Assembly: GCF_002313155.2 (NCBI RefSeq)
Contig: NZ_NWFK02000001.1
Location: 1,860,001-1,924,000, forward strand
Origin: Psychrobacter sp. FDAARGOS_221
Lineage (GTDB): Bacteria; Pseudomonadota; Gammaproteobacteria; Pseudomonadales; Moraxellaceae
Length of the DNA: 64,000 nt
Direction of reading: 5' to 3'
Below the pieces are notes generated by a model, which was not told the DNA's origin, did not search any database, and worked only from the letters and a program-made list of their open reading frames with translations. Within the stretch, counting starts at the first letter, position 1. The number at the start of each line of letters is the position of its first letter. Both the position numbers and the translations under genes were made by a program. Below, in pieces: positions 1-8,879 of this stretch.

Positions 1-1161
1 TAAACGAATGTTGCTTTGTACTGCTTGTTGCAATACGGCTTTACCGGCTTCCCAGTTGGGTAGGAATACCACTTTAAACAGCTCTTGCTCAGGCAAAGGC
101 TGAACCCGCATTTTGACTTCGGTAAATATACCGGCTCGGCCTTCGCTGCCCATCATCATTTCACGCAAATCTGGGCCAGCAGAAGAGGCGGGGATATCGG
201 CAATGGTCATCGTACCTTGTGGGGTGACCAATGTACCACCGGCAAACATTTGCTCAATGCGACCATAGCCCAAAGACTGCTGACCACTTGAGCGTGCTGC
301 AATCCAGCCACCTAAGGTAGACAGCTCCCAAGATTGTGGATAGTGACCAAGACGATAGCCAAGTTGGCTAAGCTGTGCTTCGACCACGGGTCCTTGAGCG
401 CCAGCGCCGAATGTCGCTATCTGGCTGTCTTTGTCAAAGTCTATTAGCTTATCCATTTTGCCCATGGCGATGGTTAACACTGGACGAGAGACCTTATTTT
501 TACCAAAACCATTAGACGCATTTGGCGGATTGATATGACCGACCACTGAAGTGCCACCACCATAAGGAATCAGGTGTAAGTCATGCTCAATGGCCAGTTG
601 CATCAGCTGTTCAACCTGCTTGGTACTGGTTGGAAAGGCGACCCCATCAGGGAACGCGCCAAAGTCGCCACTGTGCATCGCAATCCAATCAGGGAAACTT
701 TGACCACGCGCGTGTCTGAGTCGTACTTCTTGGTCGGTTGAGACCATATCTAATGTGGTGAGCTCGTTAGGCAGGCGAGATTTAGGCACTTTTTTTAATG
801 CCTGTTGTAATCGAACGGACGGCAGCTTTTTGGTCTTACCGATGTGCGAGCGAATCAAGCGAGCGCCATGTTTGGAAACGGCTTTGTTGAAATTAATATT
901 ACCCCAACCATTCCAGCGGGTCATTTCTTTTGGCGTATTGCCGTGTAAGGCATTGTCTAAAAAAGGGTTGTTACTGTGGCTGCTGTTTTTATTTTTTTTA
1001 GAGTTGCTGTTTTTAGGGTCAGCATTGAGAAGATGATCATCGGTTTGATTGATGTCGATGTTTTTTGAGTCAGGATTGTGAGTAGCGTCTGTCTGATTAG
1101 AGGCATCCTTGGTATGACGAGGGGCAGAAGTTTTGCGGAAAAAAGCGTCGATTTTGCTCAT
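1..1161 (-). CDS. FAD-binding oxidase, PCMH/AGPS-like (3' end outside window)
   Basis: This is a partial gene; 387 codons are visible and the C-terminal part lies beyond base 1. After a 65-residue low-complexity Asn/Ser/Asp/Lys-rich leader, the protein matches FAD-linked oxidases of the glycolate oxidase GlcD / alkyl-dihydroxyacetonephosphate synthase type. The PCMH FAD-binding motif GGGTSVVGH lies near residue 200, followed by STLGGWIAARSSGQQS and GYGRIEQM. Family members oxidise hydroxy acids or use FAD in ether-lipid synthesis. The substrate cannot be told from this half. The start ATG at 1161 fits the open frame. The hydrophilic leader is unusual for the family and could be a tether or simply a poorly conserved extension. 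Confidence 0.85.
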   Translation of the reverse strand, partial: MSKIDAFFRKTSAPRHTKDASNQTDATHNPDSKNIDINQTDDHLLNADPKNSNSKKNKNSSHSNNPFLDNALHGNTPKEMTRWNGWGNINFNKAVSKHGARLIRSHIGKTKKLPSVRLQQALKKVPKSRLPNELTTLDMVSTDQEVRLRHARGQSFPDWIAMHSGDFGAFPDGVAFPTSTKQVEQLMQLAIEHDLHLIPYGGGTSVVGHINPPNASNGFGKNKVSRPVLTIAMGKMDKLIDFDKDSQIATFGAGAQGPVVEAQLSQLGYRLGHYPQSWELSTLGGWIAARSSGQQSLGYGRIEQMFAGGTLVTPQGTMTIADIPASSAGPDLREMMMGSEGRAGIFTEVKMRVQPLPEQELFKVVFLPNWEAGKAVLQQAVQSNIRL

Positions 1162-1510
1162 AGTGGGTACAACCTATCCATTTGTTATTATTGAGACAAT
1201 ATAACAAAACGCCTCGCCATAGCAACTGTATTACTGCATAAATTGAGTGCTTTAAATTATTTCGGTCATTATTTGGCCGTTGTCACAAAACTCAATTCCC
1301 ATTAATGGCCAGAATCTTGTTAAAATAGGCAGCTATTAACGGTTTTATTTACCTTACTTTGTGCATATGCCTTTTATTGAGTGCTTATTTAACCCTGATT
1401 AAATACCAACACCCCCATTATCAACCTTCTAAGCGTTATAGATAGCGCTTTGTATTACCCTGATTTTATTGGTTTATATCCTGACTTTATCAACTTAACT
1501 GGACCCAACT
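1162..1510. other. Divergent intergenic region between the oxidase gene and guaA
   Basis: This AT-rich 349-base spacer lies between two divergent genes and must carry both promoters. I see no convincing -35/-10 pair with good spacing, no long hairpin and no supported reading frame. Confidence 0.5.
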
Positions 1511-3109
1511 ATGAGTAATAACCAGCCAACCATCAAGCAAGACCGCATTTTAGTTATCGACTATGGCTCACAATATAGCCAGCTCATTGCCCGCCGTGTA
1601 CGTGAAGCCGGTGTGTTTTGTGAAATGTACCCATACGATATCGACAGCGACCGTATCAAAGATTTTGGTGCCAAAGGGGTTATTTTATCGGGCGGTCCTG
1701 AAAGTGTGCACGACGAAAATAGCCCAAAAATTAACCAAGCACTGTTTGATTTAGAAGTGCCTATTTTAGGTATTTGTTACGGCATGCAAGCCATGGCCGA
1801 CCATTTCGGTGGTGAAGTGAAAGCCAGTGATGTACAAGAGTTTGGTGCGGCCACTATTGATGTGACGGGTTCAAGCACCCTGCTTGACAGCTTAGAAGAT
1901 GAGCATAAAGAGCACAGCCGCTTGCACGTGTGGATGAGCCACGGTGACAAAGTGGTCAAAGCCCCTGAAGGCTTTGAAGTTATCGCCAGCACGCCAAGCT
2001 GCCCAATCGCAGTGATGGTTAATGAAGACAAAAAATACTACGGCCTACAGTTCCATCCAGAAGTGACGCACACCTTACAAGGTGACGTGCTGCTATCACG
2101 TTTCGTGCATCAAGTGTGTGATTGTGCCGGCGACTGGACACCAGACAACATCATCGACATGCGTGTTGACCAATTAAAACAGCAAATCGGTGATAAACAA
2201 GTATTACTAGGCCTATCAGGCGGCGTTGACAGCTCAGTGGTTGCGGCATTATTGCACAAAGCCATTGGCGATCAGCTGACTTGTGTATTCGTAGACAACG
2301 GTCTGTTACGCTTACACGAAGGCGACCAAGTGATGCAAGTATTCGCTGAAAACATGGGCGTAAAAGTGGTGCGTGTTGATGCCGAAGATCGCTTCTTAGA
2401 TGCGTTAGCCGGTGAGTCTGACCCTGAAGCCAAACGCAAAATCATCGGTAAAACTTTCATTGATGTATTCGCCGATGCCGCACGTGACATCAGCCAAGGC
2501 AGCGACGGCAAGCCTGTTGAATTCTTAGCGCAAGGTACGATTTATCCAGACGTTATTGAGTCTGCTAAATCACACCAAGGCAAAGCACACGTGATTAAGA
2601 GCCACCATAACGTGGGCGGCCTGCCAGACGATCTACAGTTTGAATTGGTTGAGCCATTACGTGACCTGTTCAAAGACGAAGTACGTAAACTGGGTATTGC
2701 GTTAGGCTTACCGCACAAAATGATTTACCGTCATCCATTCCCAGGTCCAGGTTTAGGCGTGCGTATCTTGGGCGAAGTGAAGAAAGAATACGCCGACATC
2801 CTACGTCAAGCTGATGCCATCTTTATGCAAGAGCTTGAAAAGTCAGGTTGGTATGAGAAAACCGCTCAAGCCTTTGCGGTATTCACTCCAGTGAAATCTG
2901 TGGGCGTGGTCGGTGATGGCCGTCGTTATGCGTGGGTTATCGCGCTACGTGCGGTTGAAACCATCGACTTTATGACAGCACGCTTTGCGCATCTGCCATA
3001 CGAGTTAATTGAGACGGTCAGTAACCGCATCATGAACGAAATTAAAGATGTGTCTCGCGTGACTTATGATGTGTCGAGCAAGCCGCCGGCTACTATTGAG
3101 TGGGAATAA
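1511..3109 (+). CDS. guaA: GMP synthase (glutamine-hydrolysing)
   Basis: GuaA converts XMP to GMP in the cytoplasm, using ATP and ammonia from glutamine; it is the last step of de novo GMP synthesis. The 532 residues match the usual length. The N-terminal class I amidotransferase domain (about 10-205) has its nucleophile in GICYGMQ (Cys89) and the other triad members in HPEV (His182, Glu184). The ATP-pyrophosphatase P-loop SGGVDSS lies near residue 235. The C-terminal dimerisation domain contains PGPGLGVRI and ends in KPPATIEWE, as in orthologues. guaB is not adjacent. A strong terminator follows, so it is probably monocistronic. Confidence 0.98.
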   Translation: MSNNQPTIKQDRILVIDYGSQYSQLIARRVREAGVFCEMYPYDIDSDRIKDFGAKGVILSGGPESVHDENSPKINQALFDLEVPILGICYGMQAMADHFGGEVKASDVQEFGAATIDVTGSSTLLDSLEDEHKEHSRLHVWMSHGDKVVKAPEGFEVIASTPSCPIAVMVNEDKKYYGLQFHPEVTHTLQGDVLLSRFVHQVCDCAGDWTPDNIIDMRVDQLKQQIGDKQVLLGLSGGVDSSVVAALLHKAIGDQLTCVFVDNGLLRLHEGDQVMQVFAENMGVKVVRVDAEDRFLDALAGESDPEAKRKIIGKTFIDVFADAARDISQGSDGKPVEFLAQGTIYPDVIESAKSHQGKAHVIKSHHNVGGLPDDLQFELVEPLRDLFKDEVRKLGIALGLPHKMIYRHPFPGPGLGVRILGEVKKEYADILRQADAIFMQELEKSGWYEKTAQAFAVFTPVKSVGVVGDGRRYAWVIALRAVETIDFMTARFAHLPYELIETVSNRIMNEIKDVSRVTYDVSSKPPATIEWE

Positions 3110-3137
3110 TTTTATATAGTTAGTTTCTATTTTGATT

Positions 3138-3166
3138 AAAAAAGCACCCGATTGGGTGCTTTTTTG
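3138..3166 (+). terminator. Rho-independent terminator of guaA
   Basis: A GCACCC / GGGTGC stem with a GATT loop is flanked by an A-run and a T-run. It lies about 30 bases after the guaA stop codon. Confidence 0.9.
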
Positions 3167-3689
3167 GTTTAATAAGCAAATACTTCACAATTCGAATAAT
3201 TATAAACAATCTTGTATATTTTTGGAGTAATACAGAATGGATTTGCGTAATCTTACTAAAAATCAGCACTATATTTCTCAAGTAGAGCAAAGACTAAATG
3301 CAATGAATCCTAAAGCTAAAAAAGAAAATCAAAGAATTTATGTGTTTAATGTAGAAAGTCGTGATTTAAATCCTACTGTTGTTCTCAACTCGAAAAAGGG
3401 AGTTAAAATAGAAAACAACCTAAGCCTAATTGATTTATTTAGTTTTGATGTTCTGGAAGATGGAGAGAAATATAACTTTGAGAGTTTATTTAATAGGTAT
3501 GAAAAAAGGATTGCGGATAATACTAAAAGTCTATTAGCTAAAATAGAGTCAAATAAGAATGATATTAAAGATGAAGTAATCTATATATTTATCTCTAAAT
3601 TTATTAATGCTATTAGAAACCCTTGAGCTATGCTGAAAAAACCGTAGACAAAAACTTGGTAAACTAAGGAAGACAAATAGGAGTTTACC

Positions 3690-3989
3690 ATGACAAAGAA
3701 AGCTAAAAGATACAGTGAAGAATTTAAAGCAGAAGCAGTTAAAGCAATAGAGAATAATGGTGGCAATGTTAGTGCTACAGCTAGGCGGTTAGGGCTGCCA
3801 ATGCAGACACTGGCTAACTGGCAACGAAAAGCCAATCAAGGCATGCTCAAGGGTACTAAGCAATACGATCCAGAGCTTGTTTCAGCCCTTGAAGAAATGA
3901 AGCGTTTAAAGCGTGAACTAAAAATAGCACAAGAAGAACGAGAGATACTAAAAAAGGCCACGGCGTACTTTGCGAAACACGGTCAGTAA
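3690..3989 (+). CDS. IS3-family transposase OrfA (helix-turn-helix)
   Basis: This 99-residue protein has the classic OrfA layout. A helix-turn-helix (about residues 8-48, with SATARRLGLPMQTLANW) binds the terminal repeats. A leucine-zipper-like coiled coil follows (about 60-90, LEEMKRLKRELKIAQEEREILKKA). GGAG precedes the ATG. The heptamer AAAAAAG at 3950-3956, read A AAA AAG, is the usual -1 slip site and lies in LKKATAYF. Slippage there produces the OrfAB fusion transposase, while unshifted translation gives this protein, which normally acts as regulator. Confidence 0.95.
   Translation: MTKKAKRYSEEFKAEAVKAIENNGGNVSATARRLGLPMQTLANWQRKANQGMLKGTKQYDPELVSALEEMKRLKRELKIAQEEREILKKATAYFAKHGQ
3950..3956 (+). 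promoter_or_regulatory. Programmed -1 frameshift site A AAA AAG
   Basis: The heptamer is in the correct phase near the end of orfA. Beyond it the -1 frame stays open through VRYAFIDHHKYEF into orfB, as in other IS3-family elements. Confidence 0.85.
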
Positions 3990-4036
3990 GGTACGCCTTT
4001 ATTGACCATCACAAATATGAATTTAGCATTACCAGC

Positions 4037-4855
4037 ATGTGTAAAACCCTTGATATTAAACCATCAAGCTACTATGACTGGACCAAGCGTAATATCAGTG
4101 CTCAGCAAATACATCGTAACCGCTGTGAGCTGCTTGTAAAAGCTGCGCATAGTGAGACTAAAGAGCGATATGGTTATCAGCGTCTGCATGCACATTTAAG
4201 TGAGCATGGACATGAGATTAGCAAGTACATGGTGCGTAGTATCAAGGAAGAACATGACATCAAATGTAGACGTCATAAACGCTTTAAAGTGACAACGGAC
4301 TCAGACCATAACAAGCGAGTCTATCCTAATTTTCTTAAACAACAGTTTGGCGTTAACCGTCCTAATTGTGCTTGGGTCAGTGATATAACCTATATTTGGA
4401 CAGATGAGGGCTGGCTTTATTTAGCAGGCGTCAAAGACTTATATACCAAAGAATTGGTTGGCTACGCTATCGATAAACGCATGAAAGCAGATTTAGTCTG
4501 TAGAGCCTTAAATAAAGCAATCAAGGATAAACGACCTAGCCAAGGGCTTATTGTACATTCAGATAGAGGCAGCCAGTATTGCAGCGAAGATTATCGCAAA
4601 ATGATCAGTAAATACGGTTTTAAAGGATCTATGAGTGCGAAAGGTAACTGTTATGACAATGCGCCAATAGAGAGCTTCTGGGGCGTTTTAAAGAATGAGC
4701 TGATATATCATCATAATTACAAAACTCGATTTGAAGCAATCAACAGTATCATAAAATATATCGAGTTAGATTACAATCAAGTCAGGATTCAGCAGAGTTT
4801 AGGTATGAGATCGCCAAGACAAGTTTGGATGGATTTCTATCGTCAAGCTGCCTGA
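4037..4855 (+). CDS. IS3-family transposase OrfB (DDE integrase core)
   Basis: This is the catalytic half of the transposase, in the -1 frame relative to orfA. An N-terminal HTH_21-like region (KERYGYQRLHAHLSEHGH) precedes the rve-type integrase core. The DDE residues are visible as WVSD (Asp116), HSDRG (Asp176) and PIESFWG (Glu212), giving the D(35)E spacing of this family. The first in-frame ATG is at 4037, but the frame is open further upstream, so the natural product is probably the frameshifted OrfAB protein. No lesion is seen. Confidence 0.95.
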   Translation: MCKTLDIKPSSYYDWTKRNISAQQIHRNRCELLVKAAHSETKERYGYQRLHAHLSEHGHEISKYMVRSIKEEHDIKCRRHKRFKVTTDSDHNKRVYPNFLKQQFGVNRPNCAWVSDITYIWTDEGWLYLAGVKDLYTKELVGYAIDKRMKADLVCRALNKAIKDKRPSQGLIVHSDRGSQYCSEDYRKMISKYGFKGSMSAKGNCYDNAPIESFWGVLKNELIYHHNYKTRFEAINSIIKYIELDYNQVRIQQSLGMRSPRQVWMDFYRQAA

Positions 4856-5123
4856 TCAAAATCTCCCAAGTTTAGGTGTACGGATTTGACGGCAGGGGTC
4901 ACCTTATTCTATTAAAATGATATTAAATACTTTTTCAGATTTAAAAGGGAGCGTTCCAACCAACCCTATACATCGAGAAAATTTTGAAAGGGTTTTACAA
5001 GGGAGTAAGCCGCAGCAATCTTATTTATGTGATGAACTAAATATAACCGAAAGTGAATATAAGGAATGGCTTGGAATAGTATTGTAAATACCCCATTCTT
5101 AACACAACATCATCGTAGAATAA

Positions 5124-5903
5124 TTAAGCCACCTGTCTATACTGGGCAGGTGTCATATCATTAAGTGAATCATGGGGTCTTTCGGTGTTATAAACCGTGA
5201 TCCACTCCTCAGTCAGTTGACTGACTTCATTTAAATCATTGAATAAATAACAATCCAAAACCTCATTGCGGTAACTACGATTAAACCGTTCAATATAAGC
5301 ATTCTGATAAGGACAGCCAGGCTCAATATAGTCAATATAGATACCGTGAGCCGTTGCCCAATCAGTAAACACTTTAGAGGTGAACTCACTACCATTATCC
5401 ACACGAATTTGCTTAGGATAACCATGCCACTCGGCTAACTGGTCAAGGTAGCGAATCACTCGGAGTGAGGGAATGCTGGTACCAATATCAATGCCGAGTA
5501 TTTCGCGGTTGTAATCATCAATCACATTAAAGGTTCGAAAGCGAATATTATTGTGCAGCTTATCGCTCATAAAGTCCATAGACCAAGTATGACCCAATGC
5601 GTTTGGCACACTTAACGGCTGGGGGTTACGTGTTGGTAGCCGTCTTTTAGACTTACGGCGTAGGTTTAAGTTTAAAGCTTTATAAACACGGTGTACTCGT
5701 TTATGATTCCATGAATAGCCAAGCTTGCGTATACGCTTAAAACACTTTGGGAAACCCCAACGATTGTGCTTATCTGTTAGTTCATTTAAGACATCAATAA
5801 TCTCACTATCATCAGATAGCTTAGGCTTATAGTAATAAGCGGTTCGACTCATACAGACCACCTGACAGCTCGATGCAATACTGACACCATACTGCGCCTG
5901 CAA
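5124..5903 (-). CDS. IS3-family transposase OrfB (DDE integrase core)
   Basis: This is the catalytic subunit. HTH_21 (DKHNRWGFPKCFKRIRKLG, about 44-62) is followed by the integrase core with WSMDFMSD (Asp110), RVDNGSEF (Asp169) and YIERFNRSYR (Glu205), again D(35)E. The C-terminus YNTERPHDSLNDMTPAQY is typical of the IS407/IS51-type branch. The first recognised start is a TTG at 5903, but the frame is open upstream as far as the orfA slip site. The functional enzyme is therefore probably an OrfAB fusion. Confidence 0.94.
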   Translation of the reverse strand: MQAQYGVSIASSCQVVCMSRTAYYYKPKLSDDSEIIDVLNELTDKHNRWGFPKCFKRIRKLGYSWNHKRVHRVYKALNLNLRRKSKRRLPTRNPQPLSVPNALGHTWSMDFMSDKLHNNIRFRTFNVIDDYNREILGIDIGTSIPSLRVIRYLDQLAEWHGYPKQIRVDNGSEFTSKVFTDWATAHGIYIDYIEPGCPYQNAYIERFNRSYRNEVLDCYLFNDLNEVSQLTEEWITVYNTERPHDSLNDMTPAQYRQVA

Positions 5904-5938
5904 TTCTTGAGCCCAGACTTTGCGCTCACAAGCAGGCG

Positions 5939-6199
5939 CTATAGCTTTTTTATGATATCTTCCTGCATTTGCGCTTTGAGGCTTAAATCAGCATACATCT
6001 GTTTAAGCCTACGGTTTTCTTCTTCAAGCTCTTTTAGTCGCTTAACATCAGAGGCTTCCATGCCTCCATACTTGGAACGCCATTTATAGAAAGTCGAATT
6101 AGCAATTCCGTACTTACGGCACAGCTCTTTAGCAGGTATTCCTGCTTCTGCTTCTTTTAAAATGGATACTATTTGGGTCTCAGTCATTCGTTTGCTCAT
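5939..6199 (-). CDS. IS3-family transposase OrfA (helix-turn-helix)
   Basis: This 86-residue protein begins MSKRMTETQIVSILKEAEAG and has a helix-turn-helix (AKELCRKYGIANSTFYKWRSKYGG, in two adjoining parts), then a coiled coil rich in Leu, Glu and Lys. The sequence typifies the IS407 branch. A ribosome site AAGGAG precedes the ATG. The heptamer AAAAAAG (5951 down to 5945) precedes the stop codon and is in phase for a -1 shift. After the shift the frame runs through KVWAQELQAQYG into OrfB. Confidence 0.94.
   Translation of the reverse strand: MSKRMTETQIVSILKEAEAGIPAKELCRKYGIANSTFYKWRSKYGGMEASDVKRLKELEEENRRLKQMYADLSLKAQMQEDIIKKL
5945..5951 (-). promoter_or_regulatory. Programmed -1 frameshift site A AAA AAG
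   Basis: This slippery heptamer lies two codons before the orfA stop on the minus strand. The -1 frame is open from here into the DDE protein. Confidence 0.8.
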
Positions 6200-6815
6200 A
6201 TTAAAACTCCTTATGGGTATTTTATAAGAAATTCTACGTTTGAGCTGTGTTATTTTAGGGGATAGTTACAGTATTTCTTTTATTAACTCCTATGGATGAA
6301 GATAGACAGCTTAATCTTCTGGAAATGATTGTTAAAAACATTTTGGAAAATCCTAATCTTTGTATAAGGATTCGCATATATACTTTTAATAATGAAACAT
6401 GCCTTCTATCGGATCGGGGGTTTAACTTGAATCAAAGTAATGACTTTGACAAGGAAATGGTGTGGGAGTTTAATTTAAGTAGTAAAAGTTTTATAAGGTA
6501 TATCTTTATAAGAGATGATTTAGAGAACTTAATACCAGATAATCCTAATATTCTTTGGAAAGAGATTCTTGACTTTTACAAGTCCCAGCCTAAATCTATT
6601 AGTTATGAAAGCAAGAATAATGATTTAAGAGAATTAGAGCAATATAACCAAAATACTGTTACTTATTGCCATGAAAGGGTATTTAACTCACAGTCTAATT
6701 GTTATGGTGTTGAAGTTATTAAGTCTTGAATAGAAAAAGCAGTGATTCTGATACGACTTTTTCACTACTTCTATAAAATAAAATTTTTTTAGGCTTTAAT
6801 GCTCTATTCACTTTC

Positions 6816-6976
6816 CTAATTCAAAGCCACCATACACAACACCCCAACAATCAGTTGCAGATACAGCACTTTGTGTATGCTTTTATCAGACCAATAACAC
6901 AAATACGTTTCTATTAAGTAGATAAGCCTTACAACAAGTATTATTCTTTTGGATAATATTAAGAGCAAGCATTCAA
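6816..6976 (-). pseudogene. Remnant of a small membrane-protein gene (paralogue of the gene at 8574-8879)
   Basis: Reading the minus strand gives an open stretch ending at a TAG (6818-6816) whose translation contains YWSDKSIHKVLYLQL. The intact gene 1.7 kb downstream has YWSEKSIRKPLYLQL at the matching place near its C-terminus. Nucleotide similarity is obvious around AGTTGCAGATACA and GACCAATA. Upstream the frame is blocked by a stop and no start with a ribosome site is present, so only the C-terminal half survives. It is a decayed tandem duplicate. Confidence 0.7.
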
Positions 6977-7086
6977 GCTAAAAATATAAATACACCCAAA
7001 TAGGTGCTTTCTTAGGTTCGATCAGTCATTAAGTTCAATCGCACTTTTCAAAGTTAAAATAGCGTCAAAATTATTTAGTAAAGAAA

Positions 7087-7434
7087 CTATTCCGACATTA
7101 ACCAACGTTCACCGTCCCAGACAGCGTCACTATCATCTAGGTGAACATGCCATGAGGCATTGTCAATCACATGACGTATTTCGGATAAGCAGGCAAGCCA
7201 GTAGTCTATTGAATGTAATATGGCATGCACATCATCAAATGCAGAAATTTTTACTGAACCTGAGAAAATTTCTGTTGGCTCATCAGTATCATATTCATAG
7301 GGAGTGAAGGTCTCAGCTTCGTCCGCATATTCAAATTCGTTATTATATTTACTGATAATGGTATTTATTTGAGACTGCTCATTTTCTGTTAATTTAGTAT
7401 CACGCTCTGCCGTCCAATAAATAGAAACGCCCAT
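7087..7434 (-). CDS. Hypothetical protein, 115 aa
   Basis: The function is not recognised. The product begins MGVSIYWTAERDTKLTENE and is acidic and soluble, with no signal or membrane segment. It ends VHLDDSDAVWDGERWLMSE. A good ribosome site AAGGAG lies 7 bases before the ATG, so translation is likely. Small cytoplasmic proteins with the same MGVSxYxxAxRD opening occur in scattered bacteria, as far as I recall, without a known role. The gene stands alone, in AT-rich accessory DNA and with different strands on each side. Confidence 0.7.
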   Translation of the reverse strand: MGVSIYWTAERDTKLTENEQSQINTIISKYNNEFEYADEAETFTPYEYDTDEPTEIFSGSVKISAFDDVHAILHSIDYWLACLSEIRHVIDNASWHVHLDDSDAVWDGERWLMSE

Positions 7435-7738
7435 AACTTACTCCTTGTTATTTGTAGTGATTTTAATTATGCACACTTTCTTATACTAAACCAAGAATTG
7501 ATATATAAATTCATAAATAATTAATAATTCTCTCATCTTTTTGTTCTTGGATATTTGTCTTTATTGTTTGCAACTACGCTTACTTTTTTAATCATCACTG
7601 ATGCTAAAAGCTGTATTTCATCTCTTTTCCATAACTGCTACTTAGCAATCACATATTCAAGGTTTAGCATGATGTTATTAACAGTTATATAGCTTAACTA
7701 TAAAAAATGACTTTAAAAATAAATCAAGGTTTTGGCGT
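7435..7738. other. Divergent intergenic spacer, AT-rich
   Basis: About 300 bases between divergent hypothetical genes. It is strongly AT-rich, with no supported reading frame and no clear hairpin. It must contain promoters for both sides, but none can be named with confidence. Confidence 0.4.
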
Positions 7739-8458
7739 ATGAATAGGGATAGCTCAATAGCTCTAAGATGGATTAAGTTTCTTGCAAAACCAGTCGTTTT
7801 AACGTTACTGATTATTATTGTTTTTAATGGTCCTTGGCTTGGCACCTTCGGTGAGGTTGTCTTGTTTTTTGGATTTATTATTTATTTGGTAGTTGCTGTC
7901 ATTCGTTGTGTTGTAGAGGTTATGGCAATAGGCTTTAAAAAACCTGAAGCCTATGTGGAACTAGTCAGACTATCCGTTATTTGTGCTGTCTTTATAACAT
8001 TTGCTGGGTTCGAAATGGGATATAGGGTGCATTATCTGATCAATAAAAACAATTTTGAGACGATAGAGGCTGTCAGTGAGGCGCAAGGTATTTATTCGTT
8101 AAGCGATATGCGACGATATCACAAGGTGCTAAACAGCACATTAATTTCAAATGATGAGCAGTATTTAACAAGAGCAGCTATCGAGAAGGCGTATGCGACG
8201 ACGATTGAAGCGGATAAGTTAGATATTGATTCAGTAGTCATGCTACGTGACAAGCTCGATTCGGTTTTGGCGATACAGTTAGATAATGAACAAGGATATA
8301 CGGTGTTAACGGTCGGTGGGTTTTTGGATAATGAATATGGTTATATTAAGTCTGATATCTATGGTATTAAGGTTGGCGATATGATTCCGCCTTATGGTTC
8401 AACCGTTATTTCTTTAGAAGCTATGGGCGGCGGTTGGTATATGTATCGCACCACTTAA
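7739..8458 (+). CDS. Hypothetical membrane protein, 239 aa
   Basis: This is an unrecognised protein with three predicted membrane segments in the first 115 residues (about 15-35, 38-60 and 80-100; LLIIIVFNGPWLG, VVLFFGFIIYLVVAVI, LSVICAVFITFAGFEMGY). A soluble C-terminal domain of about 130 residues follows, with a YTVLTVGGFLDNEYGY segment and a C-terminus GGGWYMYRTT. CAAGG lies 8 bases upstream of the ATG and supports the start. Charge distribution suggests that the tail follows the last helix directly. No partner is suggested by the neighbours. Confidence 0.7.
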   Translation: MNRDSSIALRWIKFLAKPVVLTLLIIIVFNGPWLGTFGEVVLFFGFIIYLVVAVIRCVVEVMAIGFKKPEAYVELVRLSVICAVFITFAGFEMGYRVHYLINKNNFETIEAVSEAQGIYSLSDMRRYHKVLNSTLISNDEQYLTRAAIEKAYATTIEADKLDIDSVVMLRDKLDSVLAIQLDNEQGYTVLTVGGFLDNEYGYIKSDIYGIKVGDMIPPYGSTVISLEAMGGGWYMYRTT

Positions 8459-8573
8459 GGTAGGACTCCCTTCCTTTTCCTATTAACCAAGCACAGCTTG
8501 GCTCTTGCGAATCTAAAAAACTCCGCAGAGCTTTTATTAATATATCTCAGTGCATACACTATCCTACTTAACC

Positions 8574-8879
8574 CTACATACCTGAAGCGAGCGTTAGCAC
8601 AATGCCAAACAAGATCAAGGCGACTACCATAGGAGCCAGTTGCAGATACAAAGGCTTGCGTATGCTTTTCTCAGACCAATAGCGTGAATAAAATATGACC
8701 TTAATCGCTAATAAAGCAACTCCCAATACCTGATAAAAACTACCAGCAACGATAAATACAAGAGTTAAGCCCAGCAGTAAAAATTCCTTCTTTTTACCCA
8801 TGCATACCAGCTCCCAGATTTGTCCAATCATAGAGATTAGTGCCAGTATGAGACCTAAGGTGCTTAAGTTGAGATTCAT
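8574..8879 (-). CDS. Small hydrophobic membrane protein, 101 aa
   Basis: Three to four membrane segments fill most of the protein (LSTLGLILALISMIGQIW, EFLLLGLTLVFIVAGSFY, VALLAIKVIFYSRYW, LAPMVVALILFGIVLTLA). AAGGAC precedes the ATG. No family is recognised. A decayed copy of its 3' half lies at 6816-6976, so this gene was once duplicated locally. Its neighbours are unrelated hypothetical genes. Confidence 0.65.
   Translation of the reverse strand: MNLNLSTLGLILALISMIGQIWELVCMGKKKEFLLLGLTLVFIVAGSFYQVLGVALLAIKVIFYSRYWSEKSIRKPLYLQLAPMVVALILFGIVLTLASGM

Larger units (their letters stand above)
3624..4901 (+). mobile_element. IS3-family insertion sequence, IS3-type subgroup, 1278 bp, complete
   Basis: The ends form imperfect inverted repeats of about 36 bp. 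Both begin TGA and share CCGTA and a long AAACTTGG block (left 3624-3659, right 4866-4901 as reverse complement). A 3-bp direct repeat CCT flanks the element (3621-3623 and 4902-4904), as expected for the IS3 subgroup. Inside are overlapping orfA and orfB with a slippery heptamer. Intact ends, duplication and reading frames suggest a recent, possibly active copy. It sits in the hypothetical gene that starts at 3237. Confidence 0.95.
5083..6270 (-). mobile_element. IS3-family insertion sequence, IS407-like subgroup, 1188 bp, complete
   Basis: The ends are imperfect inverted repeats beginning TGTAA, with a CCCC block and AACACA further in (left 5083-5108, right 6245-6270). A 4-bp direct repeat GTAT flanks the element (5079-5082 and 6271-6274), the duplication size expected for the IS407 subgroup. 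orfA and orfB are on the minus strand. It differs in sequence from the IS at 3624-4901 and inserted independently into the same gene. Confidence 0.93.
3237..6729 (+). pseudogene. Hypothetical gene (possibly DUF4238-like) split by two IS3-family insertions
   Basis: Three coding pieces (3237-3623, 4905-5082, 6275-6729) join into one open frame of 1020 bases, 339 codons plus stop, once each IS and one copy of its target duplication are removed. The first junction gives INAIRNP-YSIKMILNTF. The second gives YKEWLGIVF-LLLTPMDED. Both joins restore the frame exactly, so the original gene must have been continuous. The product starts MDLRNLTKNQHYISQVEQ and ends CYGVEVIKS, with no signal peptide or membrane segment. 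The N-terminal KNQHY and the later NP, LLLTP and LLSDRG segments recall DUF4238-type proteins, but I am not sure of the family. Codon use is markedly AT-rich compared with the flanking core genes, suggesting acquired DNA. As it stands, only truncated products could be made. Confidence 0.8.

Noticed and set aside
755..1036. 93-codon plus-strand frame opposite the FAD oxidase
   Set aside because: It is antisense to a clear coding region and has the Cys/Arg/Leu-rich composition of a shadow frame.
6733..6763. GAAAAAG / CTTTTTC pair after the interrupted gene as a terminator
   Set aside because: The stem is only A-T rich with a 17-base loop; too weak to call.
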